Assembly (NCBI GenBank): GCA_938091425.1
Contig: CALKHC010000061.1
Location: 1 to 36,848 of the forward strand
Source of the DNA: an uncultured Luminiphilus sp.
GTDB lineage: Bacteria > Pseudomonadota > Gammaproteobacteria > Pseudomonadales > Halieaceae
Length of the DNA: 36,848 bases
Reading direction: 5' to 3'
Each line of letters starts with the position of its first letter. Positions within the stretch are counted from its first letter, which is position 1. Below, one piece after another: positions 28,151 through 36,848 of the stretch. Position numbers and translations under genes: made by a program. The notes under the pieces were generated by a model. The model saw only the letters and a list, made by a program, of their open reading frames with translations. It was not told the origin of the DNA and ran no database searches.

Positions 28151-28507
28151 TCAGGAGGAGAGCTTTTCCTTGATCCGCGCTGCTTTACCGGACAGTTCAC
28201 GCAGGTAGTACAGCTTCGCCTGTCTGACGTCGCCCCGTCGCTTGACGTTGATGCTGTCCACCAGTGGGCTGTAGGTCTGGAAGGTCCGCTCTACACCCAC
28301 GCCGTGGGAAATCTTGCGTACCGTGAAAGCCGAATTCAGTCCACGATTGCGTTTGCCAATACAAACACCTTCAAATGCCTGCAGCCGCTCACGGTTGCCC
28401 TCCTTCACCTTGACCTGAACCACAAGGGTATCGCCTGGTGCGAAATCGGGTAATTCCCGGCTCATCTGCTCAGCATCAAGCTCGGCAATAATTTTGTTGG
28501 TGCTCAT
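28151..28507 (-). CDS. rplS: 50S ribosomal protein L19
   Basis: The 118-residue protein (E. coli: 115) lies at the interface of the 50S and 30S subunits. The typical [35 protein letters not shown] and [15 protein letters not shown] segments are present. GGAG lies six bases before the ATG. It closes the rpsP-rimM-trmD-rplS operon. The gap to trmD is unusually long at 168 bases and holds no gene. I see a GCCCT/AGGGC pair in it but no clear promoter. Confidence 0.98.
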   Translation of the reverse strand: MSTNKIIAELDAEQMSRELPDFAPGDTLVVQVKVKEGNRERLQAFEGVCIGKRNRGLNSAFTVRKISHGVGVERTFQTYSPLVDSINVKRRGDVRQAKLYYLRELSGKAARIKEKLSS

Positions 28508-28675
28508 GACCTTCTCCCATCACCGTCCCGCAGGCGGCGATCGATTCATTCTAAAAATGTCTTTACGGCCGCCCTGACTCATCAGTTTAGAAGGGCGTCG
28601 CACCGGCTTTTGGCTCATCTCAGCCCGGGTTTTGTGGCCGGTTTCCCCGAGAGCGCGCGATGATACCTGTTCGGA

Positions 28676-29458
28676 TCAGGCTTGTCTGCCCCCGTCAGCC
28701 GGTAAAAGATCCCATTTCTCAAGTAGCGCACGGTCCGCCTCCGGGACCTGCTCCCACACCAACAAGTCGGGGCGACGATCCAGTGTCCGGCGCAATGCCT
28801 GCGCCCGACGCCAGTCTGCGATCGCGCCATGATCACCGCTCAAGAGCACCTCGGGAACGGCCTCTCCCTCATACACCTCGGGCCGGGTGTAGTGTGGGCA
28901 GTCCAGAAGCCCTTCGGTAAAGGAATCCTGCTCTGCAGAGGCCTCGTGGCCCAACACACCGGGTAACCAGCGTGTCACCGCATCGATCAACAGCATGGCA
29001 GGTAACTCGCCACCGCTAACGACAAAATCGCCGATGGACACCTCGAGATCGACCTCTTGCTCGATAAAGCGCTCGTCCATACCCTCATAACGCCCGGCCA
29101 CCAAAATCAGGCTGGATGCTTCGGCCAGTCTCCGGGTCAGCGCCGCATCCAGTCTGCGTCCCTGAGGCGTCAGGGCGATGACCGTTGAGTCTGAGCCGAC
29201 CGAAGACTTCGCCTTGTGAAGTGCGGCAGAAAGTATGGGCGCCTGCATGACCATACCGGGCCCGCCACCGTAGGGCCTGTCATCGACCGACCCGTGTCGA
29301 TCGGTGGCCTCGAGACGGGGGTCTTGAAGGTGTAAATGGCAAAGACCGTTTTGAAATGCCCGCCCGGTCACGCCCCACTCAGTCAGCGCAGTAAACGCCT
29401 CAGGAAAGAGGGTCACAACTGCAAAGCGGAAAGCGGGGCTTTGCTCAGGCATCGACAT
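28676..29458 (-). CDS. trmD: tRNA (guanine37-N1)-methyltransferase
   Basis: The 260-residue SPOUT-class enzyme methylates G37 of tRNAs with SAM and prevents frameshifting. The start of the family fold ([11 protein letters not shown]), the tRNA region [13 protein letters not shown], the knot loop [15 protein letters not shown] and [15 protein letters not shown] are visible. It overlaps the end of rimM by 14 bases, or by 8 if the second ATG (29452) is used. The order rpsP-rimM-trmD-rplS is the standard one. Confidence 0.98.
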   Translation of the reverse strand: MSMPEQSPAFRFAVVTLFPEAFTALTEWGVTGRAFQNGLCHLHLQDPRLEATDRHGSVDDRPYGGGPGMVMQAPILSAALHKAKSSVGSDSTVIALTPQGRRLDAALTRRLAEASSLILVAGRYEGMDERFIEQEVDLEVSIGDFVVSGGELPAMLLIDAVTRWLPGVLGHEASAEQDSFTEGLLDCPHYTRPEVYEGEAVPEVLLSGDHGAIADWRRAQALRRTLDRRPDLLVWEQVPEADRALLEKWDLLPADGGRQA

Positions 29459-30008
29459 ACCAGTTCAGCTCTATCCTGCGATCAGAGAGCGCAATCTCTG
29501 TGACAACCTCATCAAGGATCCAAGGCACGAGGTGCTCACGGTCATCGATACTCCCCTCGCAGGGCGCAACCACCAACACATCGTTCGCCCCGGTCTCGAA
29601 CAGAGTTTTCACGGTACCCAGCAGTGAACGCGCGCCCTCTTCCGTGCACCACACCTGAAGCCCCTCAAGATCACGCCAATAAATCTCGTCGTCGCCGGCA
29701 GCCGGAAAATGCGCGGTGGCCACCTGAATTTCGCAGCCTCTCAACGCCTCTGCTTGGGTGCGATCTGCAATGCCCTTCAGCCGGGCAATATGCCCCTTGC
29801 CGTGTGCCTGCAGCGCTTCAACAACGACGGACTGATGTGCAAGTTTGTGTGTCTCAGGCGCTGTGACCAGCGTGAGATCGGATAAGGATAAAAGAAGGTT
29901 TGGATCGTCAAGATAGATCCTGAGTCGGACCCAACCTTTGATGCCATAGACGCCGACAACGTCGGCCAGTATCAGAAAATCGTGGCTGTGGGACGAGGAT
30001 TCATGCAT
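29445..30008 (-). CDS. rimM: Ribosome maturation factor RimM
   Basis: This 187-residue protein (E. coli: 182) binds S19 and assists maturation of the 30S head. The N-terminal domain opens with [17 protein letters not shown], the family signature. The C-terminal PRC-barrel has [29 protein letters not shown] and VPWILDEVV. It lies 28 bases after rpsP and overlaps trmD. The ATG at 30008 has a GGAGGGGC-like purine run shortly upstream. Confidence 0.97.
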   Translation of the reverse strand: MHESSSHSHDFLILADVVGVYGIKGWVRLRIYLDDPNLLLSLSDLTLVTAPETHKLAHQSVVVEALQAHGKGHIARLKGIADRTQAEALRGCEIQVATAHFPAAGDDEIYWRDLEGLQVWCTEEGARSLLGTVKTLFETGANDVLVVAPCEGSIDDREHLVPWILDEVVTEIALSDRRIELNWYVDA

Positions 30009-30036
30009 CGGGCCCCTCCAGCCGCCAGCGACGCTG

Positions 30037-30300
30037 TCAGGCAGCAGTCGCTTCGGCGCCAGCCTGGAACTCTTTGATCAGCTTTAGTACGCGAGGGCTG
30101 ACCTGAGCGCCTTTGGCAACCCAGCCTTCAACAGCCTCAACGTCAATCCTCAGGCGTTCTTCCTGACCGCGAGCGATCGGGTTGAAGAAGCCGAGTCGAT
30201 CAATAAAGCGCCCGTCGCGCGGCTCGCGACGATCGGCTACCGTTACGTGGTAGAAGGGTCGCTTCTTGGAGCCACCTCGAGATAGTCGAATGACCACCAT
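30037..30300 (-). CDS. rpsP: 30S ribosomal protein S16
   Basis: The 87-residue protein (E. coli: 82) is needed for 30S assembly. The sequence [19 protein letters not shown], followed by [18 protein letters not shown], is the conserved S16 N-terminus. AGGA lies nine bases before the ATG. It is the first gene of the operon, with a candidate promoter 70-100 bases upstream, and may also be read from ffh, which lies 124 bases upstream on the same strand. Confidence 0.98.
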   Translation of the reverse strand: MVVIRLSRGGSKKRPFYHVTVADRREPRDGRFIDRLGFFNPIARGQEERLRIDVEAVEGWVAKGAQVSPRVLKLIKEFQAGAEATAA

Positions 30301-30367
30301 AGTGTCTTGTCCTCAATATTGGCTGAGAGCCCTGTCAATACTGGGCCCCCATTTCAAAAGAGCGCGG

Positions 30368-30396
30368 AGGATACAGTAAACGGCGAGGTGTGGAAA
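30368..30396 (-). promoter_or_regulatory. Candidate promoter of the rpsP-rimM-trmD-rplS operon
   Basis: On the minus strand TTTCCA (30396-30391) and TATCCT (30373-30368) are separated by 17 bases. Each matches four of six consensus bases. The position, about 70 bases before the rpsP ATG, suits a ribosomal operon leader. Confidence 0.4.
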
Positions 30397-30424
30397 GGTG
30401 CTCTCTGACCACTGATGGAGGCGT

Positions 30425-31804
30425 CTAGCGGCGCGGAAATCCGGGGGGCAAGCCGCCACCGGGGCCGCCCGTCATCCCACCGAGGCCACGCATCATGCGC
30501 TGCATGCCTCCGCCTTTCATTTTCTTCATCATTTTTTGCATCTGCTTATGCTGTTTGAGCAAGCGATTAAGGTCCTGCACCGCCGTACCTGAACCCAGGG
30601 TAATACGGCGTTTTCGCGAGCCCGAAATCAAATCAGGATTTCGCCGTTCCCGAGGTGTCATGGAATTGATCATCGCCTCCATGCGATCAAACTGCTTGGT
30701 ATCGACATTCTGCGCCGCCTGCGCCATCCCGCCCATACCGGGCATTTTGTCCAACATAGCGCCCATACCGCCAATATTCTTCATCTGCTGCAGCTGCTCA
30801 CGAAAGTCTTCCAAATCGAAACGGCCGCCTTTTTGTACCTTGCTGGCAAGTTTTTTTGCTTTACCGTGGTCGACCTTCCGCTCCACCTCTTCAATGAGAG
30901 AGAGCATGTCTCCCATCCCCAAAATGCGTGAGGCAAGACGGTCCGGGTGAAAGGGATCCAACGCATCGGTCTTCTCGCCGACACCGAGGAATTTGATCGG
31001 TCGCTCTGTCACTGTGCGGACAGACAGCGCCGCCCCACCGCGCGCATCCGCGTCTACCTTGGTGAGTATTACGCCAGTCAGCGGCAAGGTTTTGCCAAAT
31101 GCCTTCGCCGTGTTCGCAGCATCCTGACCAGTCATGGCGTCGACCACAAATAGTGTCTCAATAGGATCCACTGCTTCATGCAGTGCCTTGATCTCGGCCA
31201 TCATTTCCTCGTCGATCGCCAGACGACCAGCGGTATCCACGAGCAACACATCGGAAAACGCCACCCGAGCATCCGCAATCGCCCGTTTGACAATATCGAC
31301 GGGCTTCTCCGCAGCATCGCTTGGCTCAAATCGCGCACCGACCTCTGCCGCAAGCGTCTCCAACTGCGCGATGGCTGCAGGGCGATAGACATCAGCACTG
31401 ACGACCGACACCTTTTTCTTCTCCCGCTCAATGAGGTAACGCGCCAGCTTGGCGACCGACGTGGTTTTACCCGCACCTTGGAGGCCGGCTACCATTACCA
31501 CAGCGGGCGGCTGGGTGGCGAGATTCAGACCTTCAGATTCTCCACCCATTACCGACTGTAGTTCGGCCTGAACAATTTTTAAAAACGACTGTCCCGGGGT
31601 CAGGCTTTTACTGACCTCCACCCCTACCGCGCGATCTTTGACGCGATCGGTAAACGTTTTCACCACCGGCAACGCCACATCCGCCTCTAGTAGCGCCATG
31701 CGAACGTCGCGCAACGTGTCGCGAATATTGTCTTCAGTCAGCTTCGACTTGCCCGAAATCGCCTTCAGGCTACTACTCAGTCGGTCGCTTAATGATTCAA
31801 ACAT
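30425..31804 (-). CDS. ffh: Signal recognition particle GTPase Ffh
   Basis: The 459-residue protein (E. coli: 453) binds 4.5S RNA and signal peptides and delivers ribosomes to FtsY. The N domain begins MFESLSDRLSSSLKAISG. The G domain has GLQGAGKTTSVAKLA, DVYRPAAIAQLE, DTAGRLAIDEEM and TKVDADARGG. The M domain is Met-rich with the RNA-binding helix SGSRKRRITLGSGT, and the tail is Met/Gly-rich, ending LPPGFPRR. It is divergent from a CcsA-like gene, with a good promoter in between. Confidence 0.98.
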   Translation of the reverse strand: MFESLSDRLSSSLKAISGKSKLTEDNIRDTLRDVRMALLEADVALPVVKTFTDRVKDRAVGVEVSKSLTPGQSFLKIVQAELQSVMGGESEGLNLATQPPAVVMVAGLQGAGKTTSVAKLARYLIEREKKKVSVVSADVYRPAAIAQLETLAAEVGARFEPSDAAEKPVDIVKRAIADARVAFSDVLLVDTAGRLAIDEEMMAEIKALHEAVDPIETLFVVDAMTGQDAANTAKAFGKTLPLTGVILTKVDADARGGAALSVRTVTERPIKFLGVGEKTDALDPFHPDRLASRILGMGDMLSLIEEVERKVDHGKAKKLASKVQKGGRFDLEDFREQLQQMKNIGGMGAMLDKMPGMGGMAQAAQNVDTKQFDRMEAMINSMTPRERRNPDLISGSRKRRITLGSGTAVQDLNRLLKQHKQMQKMMKKMKGGGMQRMMRGLGGMTGGPGGGLPPGFPRR

Positions 31805-31853
31805 GGTGTCAGCTCACCCGCGCAGGGATACCCAATTTCATCTCGAACGGCGT

Positions 31854-31882
31854 AGTATAAGGATGCAATGGAAGAACCCCAA
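31854..31882 (-). promoter_or_regulatory. Predicted promoter of ffh
   Basis: On the minus strand TTGGGG (31882-31877) and TATACT (31859-31854) are separated by 17 bases, about 50 bases before the ffh ATG. The -10 is good, the -35 matches only its first half. Confidence 0.55.
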
Positions 31883-31926
31883 ATCCACTGACAACCAGCC
31901 ACGAGCAAGGACACTGCGGAGACGCC

Positions 31927-32748
31927 ATGGACAGTACACCCAGCCTGCTAAGCGCTGGTCTCGCCATCCTCTCGGCGCTGCTCTACCTGCTGGCAGTGTG
32001 GCGCCAAGTATTGAATCTGGAAAACGGTGAGGATCGCCAGCGCCAGCAGATTGCGTTGGTGGGTGCGGCAGCGCTTGCCACCCATGCACTCGCGGCTTAC
32101 CTGCCCTCTCAGGCGGGGGAATCAAGCCTCGGGTTTTATCGTGTGGCGTCACTGATGTTTCTCAGTATGGGTGCTATCAGCGTTGTTGCGCTGGTGGTAA
32201 GACCACTACACACCCTACTGATCGTGCTCTTCCCTCTCGCGGCGCTGTCTATCCTGGTGGCGACCTTTGCACCAGACACCAGTCGACCCATGAGTGACCT
32301 GCCCGCGGGCATCCTTTCACATGTGTCAGCCTCAATCGTGAGTTTCGCGGTACTCGCACTGGCGGTGCTGCAGGGCCTTTTAGTTACTGTGCAGTCGCGG
32401 CAACTGCGCCAACACCGCAGCCGTGGCGTGATTCGCAAGTTGCCTCCACTCGAAGCCGCATCCACCCTGTTTTACGAGCTGACCGGCGCCGGCTTTCTGA
32501 TTCTGACCGTGGCAATTGGCACAGGCGTGGTCTTTATCGACGACCTGTTCAGCCAGCAACTGGTCCATAAAACGGTGCTGACCCTACTGGCCTGGTGCCT
32601 ATATGCCGTGCTGTTGGTGCAGTACTTTCGGCGGGGCTGGCGGGTGCAGTCAGCGATCACGGTCAACTTGATTGCATTCGGCCTGGTGGTGCTGGGCTTT
32701 TTTGGCTCCAAGCTGGTACTGGAGTTACTGTTACCGCTGACACATTAG
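31927..32748 (+). CDS. CcsA/YpjD-like inner-membrane protein
   Basis: This 273-residue protein is almost entirely hydrophobic, with about eight membrane helices. The pattern ILSHVSASIVSFAVLALAVLQG followed by LFYELTGAGFLILTVAIGTG and HKTVLTLLAWCLYAVLL matches the family called YpjD or cytochrome c assembly (CcsA-related) that commonly lies beside ffh in gammaproteobacteria. The tryptophan-rich WGxxWxWD haem-handling motif of CcmC/CcsA is not present, so a role in haem delivery is uncertain. Conserved His residues in helices (LSHVS, VHKTV) remain. GGAG at 31918-31921 is five bases before the ATG. CorB follows by 97 bases on the same strand. Confidence 0.85.
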   Translation: MDSTPSLLSAGLAILSALLYLLAVWRQVLNLENGEDRQRQQIALVGAAALATHALAAYLPSQAGESSLGFYRVASLMFLSMGAISVVALVVRPLHTLLIVLFPLAALSILVATFAPDTSRPMSDLPAGILSHVSASIVSFAVLALAVLQGLLVTVQSRQLRQHRSRGVIRKLPPLEAASTLFYELTGAGFLILTVAIGTGVVFIDDLFSQQLVHKTVLTLLAWCLYAVLLVQYFRRGWRVQSAITVNLIAFGLVVLGFFGSKLVLELLLPLTH

Positions 32749-32845
32749 TTCGGCTCGAAAAGGCTCGGAGCTAACAACAGGCTTGTGTCACCGCTGCTTT
32801 TTCTCCACCATTTCAATTCCACTCTTATAGAGGCGTAAGCCACTC

Positions 32846-34153
32846 TTGAACGAGACCTCGCTGGGTCTGCTCTTCGGGGCGCTGGCAATCCTGATTTTGG
32901 TCTCCGCTTTTTTCTCAAGCTCCGAGACCAGCATGATGTCGCTGAATCGTTATCGGCTGAAACATCTCAAAGGCACAGGCCATCGGGGAGCACGGCGAGC
33001 CATCCAACTCTTGCAGAGACCGGATCGACTTATCGGCCTTATCCTGATCGGCAACAATCTGGTCAACATCCTCGCGTCTGCCATCGCCACCGTGATCGCG
33101 ATCCGGTTGTTCGGGGATGCGGGTATTGCCATCGCGACGCTTGTACTGACGCTGGTCATACTCATTTTTGCCGAAATCACACCCAAGACAATCGCAGCGC
33201 TTCATCCAGAACGGGTGGCCTTCCCTGCCAGCGCACTGCTGCTTCCGCTGCAAAAACTACTGATGCCTTTGGTGTTGGCGATCAATTCACTGACCAACGG
33301 TATCCTCAAGCTGATGGGGTTCTCTCCCGATGAGGCCGGTGACGACGCCGTCTCTCAGGAGGAGCTGCGCACCATTGTGACCGAATCCGCTTCAATGATT
33401 CCCAGCCGACACCGGCGGATGTTGATCAACATTCTCGACCTAGAGCAAATGACCGTGAATGACATCATGGCGCCGCGAAATGAAATCTACGGCATTGATA
33501 TCGAAGCACCAGATGAGGCGGTCATGCGTCAACTTAAAAATAGTGGGCACACTCGCCTGCCGCTGTATCGCGACGACATTAATCAGATTGAAGGCGTTTT
33601 TCACATGCGCAATGTGAGCCGCGTGTTGGATGGTGGCAAGCTGAATCGACAGGCGCTTCGAGAGGAAGCAGAGGCCCCCTACTTCATCCCCGAAAATACA
33701 CCGCTTAATACTCAGCTCCTCCACTTTCAACGGCAGAAAAAGCGCCTCGGAATGGTGGTCGACGAATACGGAGATATTCTGGGTCTGGTAGCGCTCGAGG
33801 ACATCCTCGAGGAGATCGTCGGCGAATTCACCTCAAATCTGGTAGAGGAAAATGAGGAGATCACGAGTCATTCAGATGGCAGCACCACCTGCTCGGGCAC
33901 GGTAAGCATTCGTGACCTCAATAAACAACGAAAATGGAACCTGCCCACCGATGGTCCCAAAACGGTGAGTGGTCTGGCACTTGAAGCGTTGGAAGCTTTC
34001 CCCGATGCACGGACTTCGGTCCGAATAGAAGGGTATCAGCTAGATATCGAGGAGATTGCCAAAACACAGATCAGCAAAATTCGGATTCGGCCGTTGCAGA
34101 GTGAGGTAACGTCTAATAGCGAGAGCTCAGAAGCTGAGTCACTCCACCCCTAG
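32846..34153 (+). CDS. CNNM/CorB-type membrane protein with CBS domains (HlyC/CorC family)
   Basis: The 435-residue protein has an N-terminal DUF21/CNNM membrane domain of three to four helices (residues 5-155). It includes the FFSSSETSMMSLNRYRL and LIGNNLVNILAS motifs and the ITPKTIAA motif. Two CBS domains follow (about 205-330), with MAPRNEIYGID, HTRLPLYRDD, then VVDEYGDILGLVALEDILEE. A C-terminal CorC_HlyC domain carries SGTVSIRDLN. The family is linked to Mg2+ export and resistance. The only usable start is TTG 32846, because an in-frame TAG lies at 32828-32830 with no ATG or GTG in between. GAGG lies 12 bases upstream, rather far. Its TAG stop overlaps the convergent DUF1289 stop. Confidence 0.92.
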   Translation: MNETSLGLLFGALAILILVSAFFSSSETSMMSLNRYRLKHLKGTGHRGARRAIQLLQRPDRLIGLILIGNNLVNILASAIATVIAIRLFGDAGIAIATLVLTLVILIFAEITPKTIAALHPERVAFPASALLLPLQKLLMPLVLAINSLTNGILKLMGFSPDEAGDDAVSQEELRTIVTESASMIPSRHRRMLINILDLEQMTVNDIMAPRNEIYGIDIEAPDEAVMRQLKNSGHTRLPLYRDDINQIEGVFHMRNVSRVLDGGKLNRQALREEAEAPYFIPENTPLNTQLLHFQRQKKRLGMVVDEYGDILGLVALEDILEEIVGEFTSNLVEENEEITSHSDGSTTCSGTVSIRDLNKQRKWNLPTDGPKTVSGLALEALEAFPDARTSVRIEGYQLDIEEIAKTQISKIRIRPLQSEVTSNSESSEAESLHP

Positions 34154-34329
34154 GACCCGGAACGCCTCCGATCGATCGCCGCCAATATCTCGCGCTTGCG
34201 TTCATTGGGAGCAGAAAACCACTCAATAATCTCGTTGGCCGAGCGATAACAGCCAATACATATGTCCTGGTCGTTGAGCGAGCAGACTTCAATGCAGGGG
34301 GACTTAACGGGCTGTGTCGTGTCGCTCAT
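34150..34329 (-). CDS. DUF1289 small Cys-rich protein
   Basis: The 59-residue protein carries the family signature SPCIEVCSLND, then ICIGCYRSANEIIEWF, with four Cys that could bind a metal. Function is not established. ATG 34329 is chosen because AGGAGG lies seven bases upstream, inside the 3' end of tgt. ATG 34335 overlaps the tgt stop as ATGA but would leave only one base to that same site. It is probably cotranslated with tgt. Its TAG stop shares CTAG with the convergent CorB-type gene. Confidence 0.88.
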   Translation of the reverse strand: MSDTTQPVKSPCIEVCSLNDQDICIGCYRSANEIIEWFSAPNERKREILAAIDRRRSGS

Positions 34330-34331
34330 CC

Positions 34332-36499
<2,168 letters not shown>

Positions 36500-36559
36500 G
36501 AGTATCGGGCGGCATTTAGCTGCGAACAACCAAGAAGGGCCTTATCGGAGCTTGCGCAC

Positions 36560-36584
36560 AAAAAAAGCCGGCACTGCCGGCTTT
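36560..36584 (-). terminator. Rho-independent terminator of the Glu-Pro repeat gene
   Basis: AAAGCCGGC and GCCGGCTTT form a 9-bp stem with a 3-base loop. On the minus strand it is followed by a run of seven T residues. It lies 26 bases after the TGA of the upstream minus-strand gene. Confidence 0.93.
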
Positions 36585-36610
36585 CTGTTGCGATTCCGAT
36601 CGGTGCCGCG

Positions 36611-36787
36611 TCACTTGTCCTTTTCTTCGCCTTCATCCTCTGGCTGCTCTGAATCTGGCTCGGGCTCAGCTTCTGGGGTCGCCTCCTCTGGAGCCTCCTT
36701 AGGCTCGGGCTCGGGCTCGGGCTCGGGTTCGGGCTCGGGTTCGGGTTCGGGCTCGGGTTCGGGTTCGGGTTCGGGTTCGGGTTCGGG
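36611..36787 (-). CDS. 3' end of an acidic Glu-Pro repeat protein (partial, 5' part not readable)
   Basis: The frame ends in TGA at 36613-36611, just before a strong terminator. It encodes about 14 Pro-Glu dipeptides, then a tail KEAPEEATPEAEPEPDSE, followed by QPEDEGEEKDK. The tail has coding-like variety and the terminator fits, so this is a real gene end. Going upstream, the same frame meets TAA at 36790-36788, where the next GAA of the repeat would be, and beyond that no coding pattern is seen. Either the gene is broken or the sequence near the window edge is wrong. Glu-Pro tails of this kind occur in TonB-like, envelope-spanning and nucleic-acid-associated proteins, so I cannot name the protein. 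Confidence 0.65.
   Translation of the reverse strand, partial: PEPEPEPEPEPEPEPEPEPEPEPEPEPEPKEAPEEATPEAEPEPDSEQPEDEGEEKDK
36704..36787. repeat. Hexanucleotide tandem repeat, 14 units (YTCGGG)
   Basis: Fourteen units of CTCGGG or TTCGGG run without interruption in codon phase. On the minus strand each unit is CCC plus GAG or GAA. The plus-strand C/T variation only swaps the Glu codon: mostly CTC at the low-coordinate end, all TTC in the last five units. A fifteenth unit is altered to TTAGGG. Confidence 0.95.
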
Positions 36788-36848
36788 TTAGGGTTGGCGT
36801 CTGGCCCTAATCCTAAAGTCGACGCCTAAACCTAAGGCCCATCAGGTG
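36788..36848. other. Irregular window-edge sequence with CCTAA motifs
   Basis: After the hexamer tract the sequence becomes TTAGGG, then a stretch with four CCTAA motifs (in CCCTAATCCTAAAG and GCCTAAACCTAAGG). In the Glu-Pro frame it contains TAA and TGA stops and no coding signal. It may be an assembly or sequencing artefact at a contig edge, or a real breakpoint. Confidence 0.4.

Noticed and set aside
28540-28600. CTGATGAG on the minus strand between trmD and rplS, like the core of a hammerhead ribozyme
   Set aside because: The matching GAAA and cleavage triplet with flanking stems are not in place; a GUC/GAC pair is followed by AUUUU instead.

Overview
The window looks like a chromosome segment of an aerobic marine gammaproteobacterium, possibly of the OM60/NOR5 (Halieaceae) type. 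This rests on gene content and order, not on a marker search. The order ffh-rpsP-rimM-trmD-rplS-dsbC-hom-thrC-recJ resembles the Pseudomonas arrangement. guaBA sits divergent from xseA, prfB-lysS has the RF2 frameshift, and queA is followed by tgt. Several genes start with GTG or TTG. I see no tRNA, rRNA, CRISPR array, transposase or phage gene.

Layout. Positions 1-57 are the last codons of a probable TonB-dependent outer-membrane receptor, followed by a very clear terminator. Positions 235-8861 are an accessory stretch: a Tat-exported flavoprotein resembling spermidine dehydrogenase, an RND efflux pump with its adaptor, a small secreted cupredoxin-like protein, and a carotenoid oxygenase. 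Positions 8920-14044 hold a GNAT-like gene, guaA, guaB and, divergently, xseA.

Positions 14045-18697 form a signalling island. A Crp/Fnr-type regulator is divergent from a tightly overlapped three-gene operon: a receiver-linked class III nucleotide cyclase, a single-domain response regulator, and a membrane histidine kinase. A convergent lipoprotein overlaps the kinase 3' end and resembles QseG in layout. The cyclase has Glu at the position that is Lys in adenylate cyclases, so cGMP is a possible product, with the neighbouring Crp-like protein as a possible receptor. This is the best candidate in the window for an undescribed pathway.

Positions 18768-31804 are one long minus-strand run of housekeeping genes: ffh, rpsP, rimM, trmD, rplS, dsbC, an AlaC-type aminotransferase, hom, thrC, recJ, prfB and lysS. 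Gene overlaps (ATGA, or 13 bases at thrC/recJ) suggest translational coupling in places. Divergent from ffh are a CcsA/YpjD-like membrane protein and a CNNM/CorB-type transporter. They converge on queA-tgt-DUF1289, where a shared CTAG carries both stop codons.

The last 240 bases hold the 3' end of a minus-strand gene with a Glu-Pro dipeptide repeat, its terminator, and an abrupt loss of the frame near the window edge that may be an assembly fault.
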